The translations under genes and the position numbers were made by a program. Below, in pieces: positions 27,509-35,510 of a stretch of DNA of 64,000 bases. The DNA is from UBA8752 sp049610565 (GTDB taxonomy: Bacteria > Bacteroidota > Bacteroidia > Flavobacteriales_D > Sanyastnellaceae): NCBI GenBank assembly GCA_049610565.1, contig JBMYZR010000002.1, positions 70,883 to 134,882 of the forward strand. The letters are read 5' to 3'. Position 1 is the stretch's first letter; every line of letters begins with the position of its first letter. The notes beneath the pieces are model-generated. The model was not told where the DNA came from. It worked only from the letters and a program-made list of their open reading frames with translations, and searched no databases.

Positions 27509-29580
27509 ACCGCATTGCCTCCCTCCTTCTGACCCTGGCGGTCTTGATGCCCGCCGCGGTCCTCGCCCAGGTCGACCGCTCCCAAGCCCCGGCTCCGGCC
27601 CCGGCACCCGAAATCGTCCTCGGCGACTACACCGTCGAGACCCTCGAGAACGGCCTGACCCTCATCGTGGTCGAAAACCACAAGCTCCCCCGCGTCAGCT
27701 ACCGCCTGACGCTGGACGTCGACCCCATCTTCGAAGGGGCCAAGGCCGGATACACCAGCATGGCCGGATCGATGATGCGCAAGGGCACCACCACCCGGTC
27801 CAAGGCCGAAATCGACGAGGCCGTCGACCGGATCGGCGCCAGCCTCGGCACCTCCGGCTTCGGCATGAACGGCCGTTGCCTCGTCCAGCACAGCGCGACC
27901 CTGCTCGAGCTCATGTCCGACATCCTGATGAACCCCACCTTCCCCGAGGAAGAGATGGAAAAGGAGCGGAAGCAGACGCTGAGCGGATTCGCCAGCAGCG
28001 CCACCGACGCCAACCAGATTTCCGGACGCCTGTCCCGGGCCATGACCTACGGCCTGAAGCACCCCTACGGCGAGAGCTCCAACGAGAAGACCGTGGAGGC
28101 CATCACCCGCGAGGACCTGATGGCCCACTACGCCTCCATCTGGAAGCCAAACGTCGCCTACCTCGTCGTCGTGGGCGACATCACCCCCGAGACGGCACGC
28201 GACCAGGCCGAAAAGTACTTCGGCGAGTGGCGCCCGAATGAGGTCAAGTCCGATCGCTTTGCCCGCCCGGTTCCGCCCAAGGGCAACCGCGTCTGCTTCG
28301 CCCCGGTTCCCGGTGCCGTCCAAAGCGTGATTGACATCACCTTCCCGGTCTACCTCAAGCCCGGTCATCCAGACGTGGTGGCGGTGAGCGTGATGAACAC
28401 CATGCTCGGCGGGTTCTTCGGCAGCCGCCTCAACCAGAACCTCCGCGAAGACAAGGGCTACACCTACGGCGCCCGCAGCTCCATCGGACCCGACGAACTG
28501 GTCGGCCGATTCAGCGCCCGAGCCAGCGTCCGCAATGAGGTGACCGACAGCTCCCTCGTTGAATTCCTGTCCGAAATCCGGAAAATGGTCGAAACGCCGG
28601 CCCCCGACAGCACGCTGCAGTTCGTCAAGAACTACCTCAACGGCAGCTTCGCCCTGTCGCTGGAGCGTCCGGAGACCATCGCCCGCTTCGCCCTCAACAT
28701 CGAGCGCTACGGATTCCCCGCCGACTACTACTCCACCTACCTGGGCCGCCTCGACGCCGTCACGGTGGAGGACGTGCAGCGCGTGGCCCGCACCTACCTG
28801 CGCCCCGACAACATGAACATCACCATCGCCGGCAACCGGGATGTCGCCGACGGACTGGCGCAATTCGCTTCCAGCGGCCAAGTAGAGTTCTTCGATGCCT
28901 TCGGCGAGCCGCTGAAGGAACTCGACCCTGCCCCCGAGGGCATGACCGCGGAGGACGTGTTCAACGCCTACTACGCCGCACGCGGCGGTGCCGACAAACT
29001 CGCCAAGCTCAAGGGCGTGATGATGACCGGCGAAATGGCAGCAGGCCCCATGTCATTGGAGATGGTGCAAGCCCACGAGAATGGAGGCGCCGGCTACACG
29101 CGCATCTCCGCCGGAGGCAGCGTGATGCAGGAGACCCGCTTCGATGGCAAAAAAGGCAGCGAGTCGGCCATGGGTCAGGTCTCCGCGATGGACGAGGCCA
29201 AGATCATGGACACCAAGCGGAACCACGACCTACTCGAGTTCCTTCACCTTGCCGACTATGGCATGAGTGCGGAATTGCTCGGCGTTGACCCGATCAACGA
29301 AGTGCCCCATTACCTGATCGACATCCGGAAGGACGGATCCGTGGTCGAATCCCACTGGTTCGACGTCGCCACGGGCCTTCGCGCCCGGACCGTCCGGACC
29401 GAGAGCACGCCGCGAGGCGACATGACCATCACCCTCGACTACGGCACCATGGTGGAAGCCAAGGGCCTCAAGTTCGAAGGCGAGGTGACCATGAAGACCG
29501 GTGGACAGGAAATGAAGATGACCATGACCGACGTCAAGGTCAACCCGAAACTGGACGCCGCCGACTACTCCGTCGAGTGA
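27505..29580 (+). CDS. M16 family peptidase-like partner subunit with C-terminal extension
   Basis: A 691-residue exported protein. Signal peptide MNRIASLLLTLAVLMPAAVLAQ. Residues about 35-460 are M16-like, but the HxxEH position reads SMAGSMMRKGTT, so zinc binding is lost. The second M16 domain keeps the RLNQNLREDKGYTYGARS segment, where R and Y bind substrate. Residues about 475-691 add a beta-rich LolA-like extension (KLKGVMMTGEMAAGPMSLEM onward to the end). Loss of the zinc site with a kept substrate-binding half is normal for the non-catalytic partner. It is coupled by ATGA to the catalytic subunit and by GTGA to the following ftsE gene. Confidence 0.88.
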   Translation: MNRIASLLLTLAVLMPAAVLAQVDRSQAPAPAPAPEIVLGDYTVETLENGLTLIVVENHKLPRVSYRLTLDVDPIFEGAKAGYTSMAGSMMRKGTTTRSKAEIDEAVDRIGASLGTSGFGMNGRCLVQHSATLLELMSDILMNPTFPEEEMEKERKQTLSGFASSATDANQISGRLSRAMTYGLKHPYGESSNEKTVEAITREDLMAHYASIWKPNVAYLVVVGDITPETARDQAEKYFGEWRPNEVKSDRFARPVPPKGNRVCFAPVPGAVQSVIDITFPVYLKPGHPDVVAVSVMNTMLGGFFGSRLNQNLREDKGYTYGARSSIGPDELVGRFSARASVRNEVTDSSLVEFLSEIRKMVETPAPDSTLQFVKNYLNGSFALSLERPETIARFALNIERYGFPADYYSTYLGRLDAVTVEDVQRVARTYLRPDNMNITIAGNRDVADGLAQFASSGQVEFFDAFGEPLKELDPAPEGMTAEDVFNAYYAARGGADKLAKLKGVMMTGEMAAGPMSLEMVQAHENGGAGYTRISAGGSVMQETRFDGKKGSESAMGQVSAMDEAKIMDTKRNHDLLEFLHLADYGMSAELLGVDPINEVPHYLIDIRKDGSVVESHWFDVATGLRARTVRTESTPRGDMTITLDYGTMVEAKGLKFEGEVTMKTGGQEMKMTMTDVKVNPKLDAADYSVE

Positions 29581-30275
29581 GTGACGCGGCCGCCCCGTTG
29601 ATTGCGCTCGCCGGCGCGGACCTCCACCAGGAGGAACACATCGTCCTGAGCGGTGTGGACCTCGAGGCCCGCGCCGGCGAGTTCATTTACCTCATCGGCC
29701 GAACCGGATCGGGCAAGAGCAGCCTGCTCAAGACCCTGTACGGCGAGCTCCCGCTGACCGTCGGAAGCGGATCCGTCTGTGGTGTGGACCTCACCACGCT
29801 CCACCGCAAACAGGTCCACCTCCTCCGGCGCAAGCTGGGCATCGTGTTCCAGGATTTCGAACTCCTGACGGACCGGACCGCCAACGAAAACCTGCAGTTC
29901 GTCCTCAAGGTGACCGACTGGAAGGATGCGGGCGACCGGGAGCGGCGCATCGCTGAGGTCATGCAGGCCGTCGGCCTCGAAAACAAAGGCTACAAGCGGC
30001 CCCATGAATTGAGCGGTGGAGAGCGTCAGCGACTCGCCATCGCCCGGGCCCTGCTCAATGCGCCCGACCTCATCCTCGCCGACGAGCCCACCGGCAACCT
30101 CGATCCGCAGACCGCCGAGGGCATCCTGCAGCTCCTGCACGATTTGGCCTCCCAAGGACGTTGTGTCCTCATGGCCACCCACAACCACGACATCCTGCGC
30201 CGCAGGCCGGGTCGCATCCTGCAATGCGACAAAGGCAAATTGACGGAACTCCAGGCCCCGCCCGTCCTCGCATGA
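29577..30275 (+). CDS. ftsE: Cell-division ATP-binding protein FtsE-like
   Basis: A 232-residue ABC ATPase with Walker A GRTGSGKSSLLK, the VFQDFELLTDRTANENLQFV Q-loop region typical of FtsE, the signature LSGGERQRLAIARALL and Walker B LILADEPTGNLD, then the switch ATHNHDI. FtsE works with FtsX to control peptidoglycan hydrolases during division. No ftsX lies nearby, so it must be encoded elsewhere; in several Bacteroidota the two genes are apart. Translation starts at GTG 29577, overlapping the upstream stop. The stop overlaps the next start (ATGA). Confidence 0.87.
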   Translation: MSDAAAPLIALAGADLHQEEHIVLSGVDLEARAGEFIYLIGRTGSGKSSLLKTLYGELPLTVGSGSVCGVDLTTLHRKQVHLLRRKLGIVFQDFELLTDRTANENLQFVLKVTDWKDAGDRERRIAEVMQAVGLENKGYKRPHELSGGERQRLAIARALLNAPDLILADEPTGNLDPQTAEGILQLLHDLASQGRCVLMATHNHDILRRRPGRILQCDKGKLTELQAPPVLA

Positions 30276-31045
30276 TGGACGCCGGCCGGCCTTCCTTGTG
30301 TCTTGCCATCCCCCTCCTCGACGCCAGGGAGTCGGACGCCCTCGCCCGGACGCTTGACTCGATTGTGGCCGCCGGATTTGTTGCGTCGACTGAGGTCTTG
30401 ATCCAGGTTGGCCAGAGCGACCGCGGCGCCTTCCCCCCTGACCTGCTCGACCACCCCTGCTCACCGGCTTGGTCCTTCCAACCGGACAGCGGCATCTACG
30501 CCGCCATGAACACCCTGCTCCACCGGGCGACGTCCGACCGCATTCTGTATGTCGGCGCGGGAGATGTCGTCCTTCCCGGACTGGCTGCGGCTGTCGACCG
30601 GTGGTCAAGCCAAAGCGTGGCGCCGGACCTCATCCAACTCGGAGGGGTGCGGTTGCCGGACGCCGAACCGGGTGTCCCCGACCATTACCCCGCCCGGTGG
30701 GACGCCTCCCTGCGCTGGCGGAACACCACGCACCACCAAGGCATGGCCTGTCCACGGACGCACCTCCTCGAAGCCGGGGGCTTCCGAAAGGACCTCGCCG
30801 TGCTGGGCGACTACGCCATGAACCTCATGCTGTGGCAAGCCGGCATCCAAGCAGCATGGACCGATGGCGAAGATTGGGTATCGGTTCAATCCGGCGGGGT
30901 GTCCCGGCAATTCACGCCCTCACTGTACGCCGAGGAACGGCGTATGAAACGCGAGGTGCTGCAACCGGGTCCAGCCCGCTGGATCCAACCCCTGTGGATT
31001 GCCTTGAAGTCCCGCTGGAAGCGAAGCCGTCAGTCCGGGCGGTGA
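30272..31045 (+). CDS. Glycosyltransferase family 2 protein
   Basis: A 257-residue GT-A fold glycosyltransferase. The N-terminus LCLAIPLLDARESDALARTL replaces the usual Val-Ser-Ile-Ile start, and the region FQPDSGIYAAMNTLLHRATS matches the signature of WcaA-like transferases (DSGIYDAMN). The DxD-like position reads YVGAGDVVLPGL. GNTTHHQG-like text appears as WRNTTHHQGMACP, also common in this family. Acceptor and donor sugars are unknown. The start ATG overlaps the ftsE stop. The last 16 bases overlap the end of the glycosyltransferase gene on the other strand. Confidence 0.82.
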   Translation: MMDAGRPSLCLAIPLLDARESDALARTLDSIVAAGFVASTEVLIQVGQSDRGAFPPDLLDHPCSPAWSFQPDSGIYAAMNTLLHRATSDRILYVGAGDVVLPGLAAAVDRWSSQSVAPDLIQLGGVRLPDAEPGVPDHYPARWDASLRWRNTTHHQGMACPRTHLLEAGGFRKDLAVLGDYAMNLMLWQAGIQAAWTDGEDWVSVQSGGVSRQFTPSLYAEERRMKREVLQPGPARWIQPLWIALKSRWKRSRQSGR

Positions 31046-32169
31046 AGCGCAGCCAGCACCGTGGCTTCATGGGCGCCCCAATGGTGCCGGTCGGCCACAG
31101 CCGCCAGGTGCGCTGTCGAGGGGGGCGCGGCCAGCACGGCCAACACGGCCTCGGCCACGGAGCGGGCAATCGCCTCGTCCCCCTGCGCCACCGCCGCCAC
31201 TTCACCGGTTCCGTTCTCCTGCACGAACCGGCCCGCCACCGGCAGGTCGGAACAGACCACCGGCAACCCGGCATGCAGGAAATCGAAGAGCTTGTTGGGC
31301 AGGCTGAACCGGAAATTGTCGACGGTCGGTCGATCGAGGGACAACCCGATGTTGGCTGCCGCCGTGCACCGCCGAAGTGCCGCGTACTCCATCCGTTCGT
31401 GGACGTGCACCCGGTCGGCCACTCCGATGCGGGCGGCCAACGGTCCGGCCTCGGCATGTTCAGGGCCCGCCCCGATGAGGGCCAGGTGCGCGTCGGGCAG
31501 GTGGACCATCGCGCGCACCGCATCCAGCGCTCCCCGGTCGCGGTCCATGAACGCCCCCTGCATCAACAGGACCACCTTGTCCTCGGGCCACCCCAGATCC
31601 TGCCTCGGCATGGGCTCAGCCGGCTCGAGCCGCTCCGGCACATTGGGCACCACCTCCACCGTCAGGCCGTCGCGGCCATAGGCTTCAGCAATGGCGCCAT
31701 TGACCGTGAGCATGCGGTCGATGCCGCGAAAGCACCGGCGCTCCCACGCCCGCCACACGGCCTTCTTGATGCGCTTCCCCTTCAGGCCTTCCGCTTCGGT
31801 GAACCACTCGTGGCTGTCGTAGGCGATCGCCCAACCAAAGCGCCGCGCTGCCCACACCGCCGGCCCGAGGGTATCGAGGTCATTGGCCCAAACGGCCTCG
31901 ACCCCACCCTCACGGTGCAGCCGCCGAAGCGCCCCCCACAACCGGAACTGCAGAATCCCATAGAACAGAGGGCCGCGGTTCACACCGAGCCACAACCGCC
32001 GCGTCGGATAGGGCCGGTCGATGGACGCGGCATCGCCCCGCCTCATCCTCCGGCCGATCAACACGGGCTCGTGGCCCGCCCGGCGCAAGGTGTCGCACGT
32101 CTTCCTCACCCTCTGGTCGAAGGTCAGGTCGTTGGAGACGAGGACGGCGATGCGCCTGCCGGTCGTCAT
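31030..32169 (-). CDS. Glycosyltransferase family 4 (GT-B fold)
   Basis: A 379-residue GT-B enzyme. The N-terminal Rossmann half begins RIAVLVSNDLTFDQRVRKTC, a form common in Bacteroidota GT4 proteins, with a YDSHEWFTEAEGL motif around residue 125. The C-terminal half holds the donor-binding LLMQGAFMDRDRGALDAV, the LIGAGPEHA segment and the acidic region LSLDRPTVDNFRFSLPNKLFDFLHAGLPVV, equivalent to the EX7E motif region. Likely role: adding a sugar to lipopolysaccharide or exopolysaccharide at the inner membrane. Its start overlaps the exonuclease stop (ATGA at 32166-32169). Confidence 0.87.
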   Translation of the reverse strand: MTTGRRIAVLVSNDLTFDQRVRKTCDTLRRAGHEPVLIGRRMRRGDAASIDRPYPTRRLWLGVNRGPLFYGILQFRLWGALRRLHREGGVEAVWANDLDTLGPAVWAARRFGWAIAYDSHEWFTEAEGLKGKRIKKAVWRAWERRCFRGIDRMLTVNGAIAEAYGRDGLTVEVVPNVPERLEPAEPMPRQDLGWPEDKVVLLMQGAFMDRDRGALDAVRAMVHLPDAHLALIGAGPEHAEAGPLAARIGVADRVHVHERMEYAALRRCTAAANIGLSLDRPTVDNFRFSLPNKLFDFLHAGLPVVCSDLPVAGRFVQENGTGEVAAVAQGDEAIARSVAEAVLAVLAAPPSTAHLAAVADRHHWGAHEATVLAALHRPD

Positions 32170-33002
32170 CCCGCTTTCAGGTCATCGTGGATTTCCTGAA
32201 GGACCCACTTGGTGTTGCGCGGAAAATCGGCATCCATCATCCACCGGAAGTACCCACTGTCGTTCCGCAGGATGTCCTTGAGGAGGCGGCCCCGGTGCTT
32301 GCCGAAATTGATGACGGGCTCGTCATCGTCGTTGTAAACGAAACGACCGGCGAGGTCCACATTGCGGTTGCGGCGACCGAACTCCGCAATGCCCGGCACA
32401 TCCTGTGGCAGAGGGCCGACCGTCTCACCCCGGGAATCGAGGATGGTCTTGTCCTTGTAGCGGGTCAATTGGCTCGCGAACACCTTGATGGTCGCCAGGA
32501 TGTCAGGCAGCGCTTCGTGGGCGTCGTCGAGGGCTTCGTCACAGTAGAATTTGAGCGCCGCCCGAAGGGTCCGCTGCTCCATCTTGTGGAAGATGTTCTG
32601 GACGTCGACGAGATGCCGGTCGTCCACCCGGAAGGCGATGTTGCAACGCAGGAACTCCTCCGCGAGCAGGGGCACATCGAACCGGTTGGAATTGAACCCG
32701 GCCAGGTCACACCCATCGAGCCACCGGTAGAGCCGGTTGGCCAGGGAAGCAAACGTAGGCGCGTCCTTCACCAGCTCATCCGTGATGCCGTGCACCGCTG
32801 CGGATTCAGCCGGAATCGGCATTTCGGGGTTGATGAGCATCCGCCCCTGACCGTTGTCCTTGTCCGGCCTCACGTGCCATTGGCCATCCGGCATGACCTT
32901 CACGAAAGCCATTTCCACGATGCGGTCCTTGGCCACATCCGTTCCGGTGGTCTCAAGGTCAAAAGCCAATACAGCCTCCCCTGCAAGGAATTCATGACCC
33001 AT
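32166..33002 (-). CDS. 3'-5' exonuclease of the DnaQ family, N-terminus disturbed by scaffold gap
   Basis: A DEDD exonuclease of about 280 residues. ExoI AFDLETTG, ExoII FNSNRFDVPLL and ExoIII with the HEALPD pattern are all present. The C-terminal part (FVYNDDDEPVINFGKHRGRLLKDIL) is a family feature of Bacteroidota exonucleases. The listed ATG at 33002 gives MGHEFLAGEAVLAFDLETTG. However, 65 bases further upstream, past the ten-N gap, a short frame starting at 33079 reads MDRIDLNLPLERP, just what precedes LAFDLETTG in relatives. The true start is therefore probably 33079, with the sequence between the gap and the ExoI motif misassembled. Confidence 0.82.
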   Translation of the reverse strand: MGHEFLAGEAVLAFDLETTGTDVAKDRIVEMAFVKVMPDGQWHVRPDKDNGQGRMLINPEMPIPAESAAVHGITDELVKDAPTFASLANRLYRWLDGCDLAGFNSNRFDVPLLAEEFLRCNIAFRVDDRHLVDVQNIFHKMEQRTLRAALKFYCDEALDDAHEALPDILATIKVFASQLTRYKDKTILDSRGETVGPLPQDVPGIAEFGRRNRNVDLAGRFVYNDDDEPVINFGKHRGRLLKDILRNDSGYFRWMMDADFPRNTKWVLQEIHDDLKAG

Positions 33003-33029
33003 GAAGCACAGCAACTAATTCTACCTATT

Positions 33030-33039
33030 NNNNNNNNNN
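33030..33039. other. Assembly gap (ten Ns)
   Basis: Ten consecutive Ns join two contigs. The length is probably nominal. The flank at 33000-33029 is unusually AT-rich for this window, and the other flank holds the palindrome CCGCTCGAGCGG at 33043-33054. Confidence 0.99.
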
Positions 33040-33098
33040 GGGGCCGCTCGAGCGGCAGGTTCAGGTCAATCCGGTCCATGGCGCGAAGATGCGTCCAA

Positions 33099-35408
33099 TC
33101 ACCGTCGTTTCTCCACGAGCTGACGCGCGAGGGAGAACTTGGCATATTGGTAGTTCCGGTAGGTGGCCTTTCCGGAAATGGCGTCTCCCTTGAACTCAGG
33201 TCCGGCCACCCGCCAGTCGAGGACAATCTGGAAGTCAACCCCCACCTCCAGGCCTTTGGCCGAGAGCGCGGTGATGACGGCATCCCGCGCCTTCTGCGCC
33301 CGCATTTTCGCCAATTGCTCGTTGGATTCGTAAGCGCGCTTGTTTTTGACCGGGACAAAGGAGGCACTGCCCTCAATCTCCAGAACAGGCACTTCTCCCA
33401 AGGCATTCCTCGCCAGGATTTCCGCCACCATCTGCTCCACCTCGACCGATTCGCTGTTGGTGAGGTAGCGTCCATACCCGAACTCCACCGTCGCGCTCAC
33501 TGCATCGAATTCAACGAACCCGATGGCCGTTGGCGCCTCGGAAGGAACACCGGACGCATCCCGCCCTTCCTCTGCAGCTCCCGCCGATGCGACCTCTCCG
33601 TCTGCGCCCCGGTCAAAACTGTGGCTCGGTCGGTCCACCGGACTGACCTCGGCTCCCTGTTCGACCGGATTCACCGCGGGCACCTTGTCCGACGGGATTT
33701 CATCCTTGGATCGGGGCTCCTTGCCCACCCATTCCCTCGGGATCACCTTCGTCTCGGACACCTTCCCGAACGGCGCCAACCTTCCAATCGCCCGGTCACG
33801 TCCGTAGGCCGCATCACACGGAATGACCTCGGTTCGGGACTCGAGCACTTCGCCCCGGCGGACCCAGGACATTTCGTACTGGCGACACGGGGGAAGGGCC
33901 GCCACGAAATCACCCGACGTGACCCGAGCCCGGAACACCCGGAAAATGGCAGGTCCATCATCGGTGGATTTGACCTCCACCACGTCTCCCTCCTTCCAGC
34001 TGTTCACCTTGCCGAGATAGACGGCCAGGGCCTCGGCCGGCTCGCCCAGGATGTCCACCCGATAGATGTCGAGGTCGAGCCCGCCATCCCGCTTGCTGGA
34101 GAGAAAACCCGATTGTCCAGATGCATCGAGCGAAACCATCGCTTCATCACCGGGCGTATTCAAGGGGGAACCGAGGTGCTTCGGCTCGCTCCAGCTTCCA
34201 TTGTCCAACCGGACACAGCGGAACAAGTCGAACCCTCCCATGCCCTGGTGGCCATTGGACGAGAACACGAGGAACCGGCCATCAGCACTCAACACGGGGC
34301 TCTCCTCTTCTCCCGGGGTGTTGATCCGTCGTCCGAGGTTCAGCGGCTCCGACCACGTCCCATCCGGCAACAGCACCGTTCGGTACAAGTCCCGGCCACC
34401 CTCACCGCCAGGGCGGTTTGACACGAAGACGCGCTCCCGGCCGTCGAAACGCTCGGTCATGGAGGTTTCCCAATGGCGTGAGTCGACAGGGAAGCCCACC
34501 TTTTCGGCGCGGGACCATCCTCCAACCTCGTCCTTCATGACCTTCCAGATGGCCCCTTCGTTGCGATAGCTCTGGTAGACCAGAAGGGCCTCTTCATCGC
34601 CGACGACGCTCACCGTGGTCATGTCCCGGCCCGGCATCCCCATGTCCAATTCAATGGGACTGGACCAACCGGAGTCCGTGCGCAGGGAGCGGAAAATTCG
34701 TCCCCGACGTTTGGAGGCCTTCACGGCCTGACTCCGGTAGGATGTGAAATACAGGGATTGACCATCCGGGGACAGGACCGGTGCATAGTCCGACGCCACA
34801 CTGTTCAACGTGGATTCAGCCCGAATGTCCATTCGCTGCGGATCGGCCACGCACAGCATGGCAAAGGCACAGTCGGCCATGGCCTGCTTGGCCTTCTGGT
34901 GGAGGTAGTCCCGTTCGGGGTACCGTTCCGTCATGGTCTTGGCGACGCCTTGCGCCTGGGCAAAATGTCCCGTGAACTGCAACACCTCCAGAGCGAGGTC
35001 CAAGGCCATGTCCGGCGGCAGGGCCATCGTCACATCGAACGGGTTGTATCGCTTTTCAAACTCCCCGTGGATGGCGAGCATGGCGAGGGGGACCGCCTCC
35101 GCAATGCGCCCCTTGATGGCACGCAGGCAAAGGGCCCGCTTGTAAGCAAAGTTCCGGTTGTCGGGCGCCTGCACCATCATGGTCGCGAGAATGGCTTCCG
35201 CCTCGCTCCAGTTCTCTTCGATGATCAGCCGGTTCGCTTCCGTATACGCTTCGAAGGCACTCAACTCCTCATCGACGGCGACCTCGGCAAAGCGGTCGGC
35301 ACCGTCCGCCAACTCAGCCGGAGTGGGCCATTTGGCACCGAACGCCATCTGCGCCACACCAGAAAAGTGCGCCAGAATCAGGAGGACCAACGTGACGTAA
35401 CGAGCCAT
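33099..35408 (-). CDS. Exported TPR/PD40 beta-propeller protein with degenerate OmpA-like C-terminus
   Basis: A 769-residue envelope protein. Signal peptide MARYVTLVLLILAHFSGVAQ. TPR-like helices fill about residues 35-170, and PD40 blades about 205-450 (VLSPDGQSLYFTSY, VLSADGRFLVFSSN, SLDASGQSGFLSSK). A low-complexity linker around residues 540-620 leads to an OmpA-like region with LAKMRAQKARDAVITALSAKGLEVGVDF in the position of LSxxRAxAVxxYL. The usual GHTD peptidoglycan-binding motif is missing; its place reads EIEGSASFVPV. It resembles the protein at 8552-10600 but has no clear regulatory beta domain. The exonuclease probably follows in the same transcript. Confidence 0.8.
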   Translation of the reverse strand: MARYVTLVLLILAHFSGVAQMAFGAKWPTPAELADGADRFAEVAVDEELSAFEAYTEANRLIIEENWSEAEAILATMMVQAPDNRNFAYKRALCLRAIKGRIAEAVPLAMLAIHGEFEKRYNPFDVTMALPPDMALDLALEVLQFTGHFAQAQGVAKTMTERYPERDYLHQKAKQAMADCAFAMLCVADPQRMDIRAESTLNSVASDYAPVLSPDGQSLYFTSYRSQAVKASKRRGRIFRSLRTDSGWSSPIELDMGMPGRDMTTVSVVGDEEALLVYQSYRNEGAIWKVMKDEVGGWSRAEKVGFPVDSRHWETSMTERFDGRERVFVSNRPGGEGGRDLYRTVLLPDGTWSEPLNLGRRINTPGEEESPVLSADGRFLVFSSNGHQGMGGFDLFRCVRLDNGSWSEPKHLGSPLNTPGDEAMVSLDASGQSGFLSSKRDGGLDLDIYRVDILGEPAEALAVYLGKVNSWKEGDVVEVKSTDDGPAIFRVFRARVTSGDFVAALPPCRQYEMSWVRRGEVLESRTEVIPCDAAYGRDRAIGRLAPFGKVSETKVIPREWVGKEPRSKDEIPSDKVPAVNPVEQGAEVSPVDRPSHSFDRGADGEVASAGAAEEGRDASGVPSEAPTAIGFVEFDAVSATVEFGYGRYLTNSESVEVEQMVAEILARNALGEVPVLEIEGSASFVPVKNKRAYESNEQLAKMRAQKARDAVITALSAKGLEVGVDFQIVLDWRVAGPEFKGDAISGKATYRNYQYAKFSLARQLVEKRR

Positions 35409-35416
35409 GAGGGCGC

Positions 35417-35424
35417 GAAAAATA
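35417..35424 (-). promoter_or_regulatory. Possible -7 box of the PD40 gene
   Basis: TATTTTTC on the minus strand, 8 bases before the ATG at 35408. The spacer up to the E2 gene (35409-35510) also holds a weak GCCCC/GGGGC hairpin without a T tract. Confidence 0.4.
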
Positions 35425-35510
35425 GGGGCACATTGGTCCGGAAAACGTCAACCAGAGCCCCAAAATCACGTGGGGCCCCTCCTACCTGTCAACAGCCCTT
35501 GTGGACCACT

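Noticed and set aside
33043..33054. CCGCTCGAGCGG palindrome beside the N gap as a site for mobile DNA
   Set aside because: No transposase, direct repeats or integrase nearby. It may simply have hindered assembly.
35455..35475. GCCCC/GGGGC hairpin after the E2 gene as a terminator
   Set aside because: Short stem with a ten-base loop and no T tract; not convincing.
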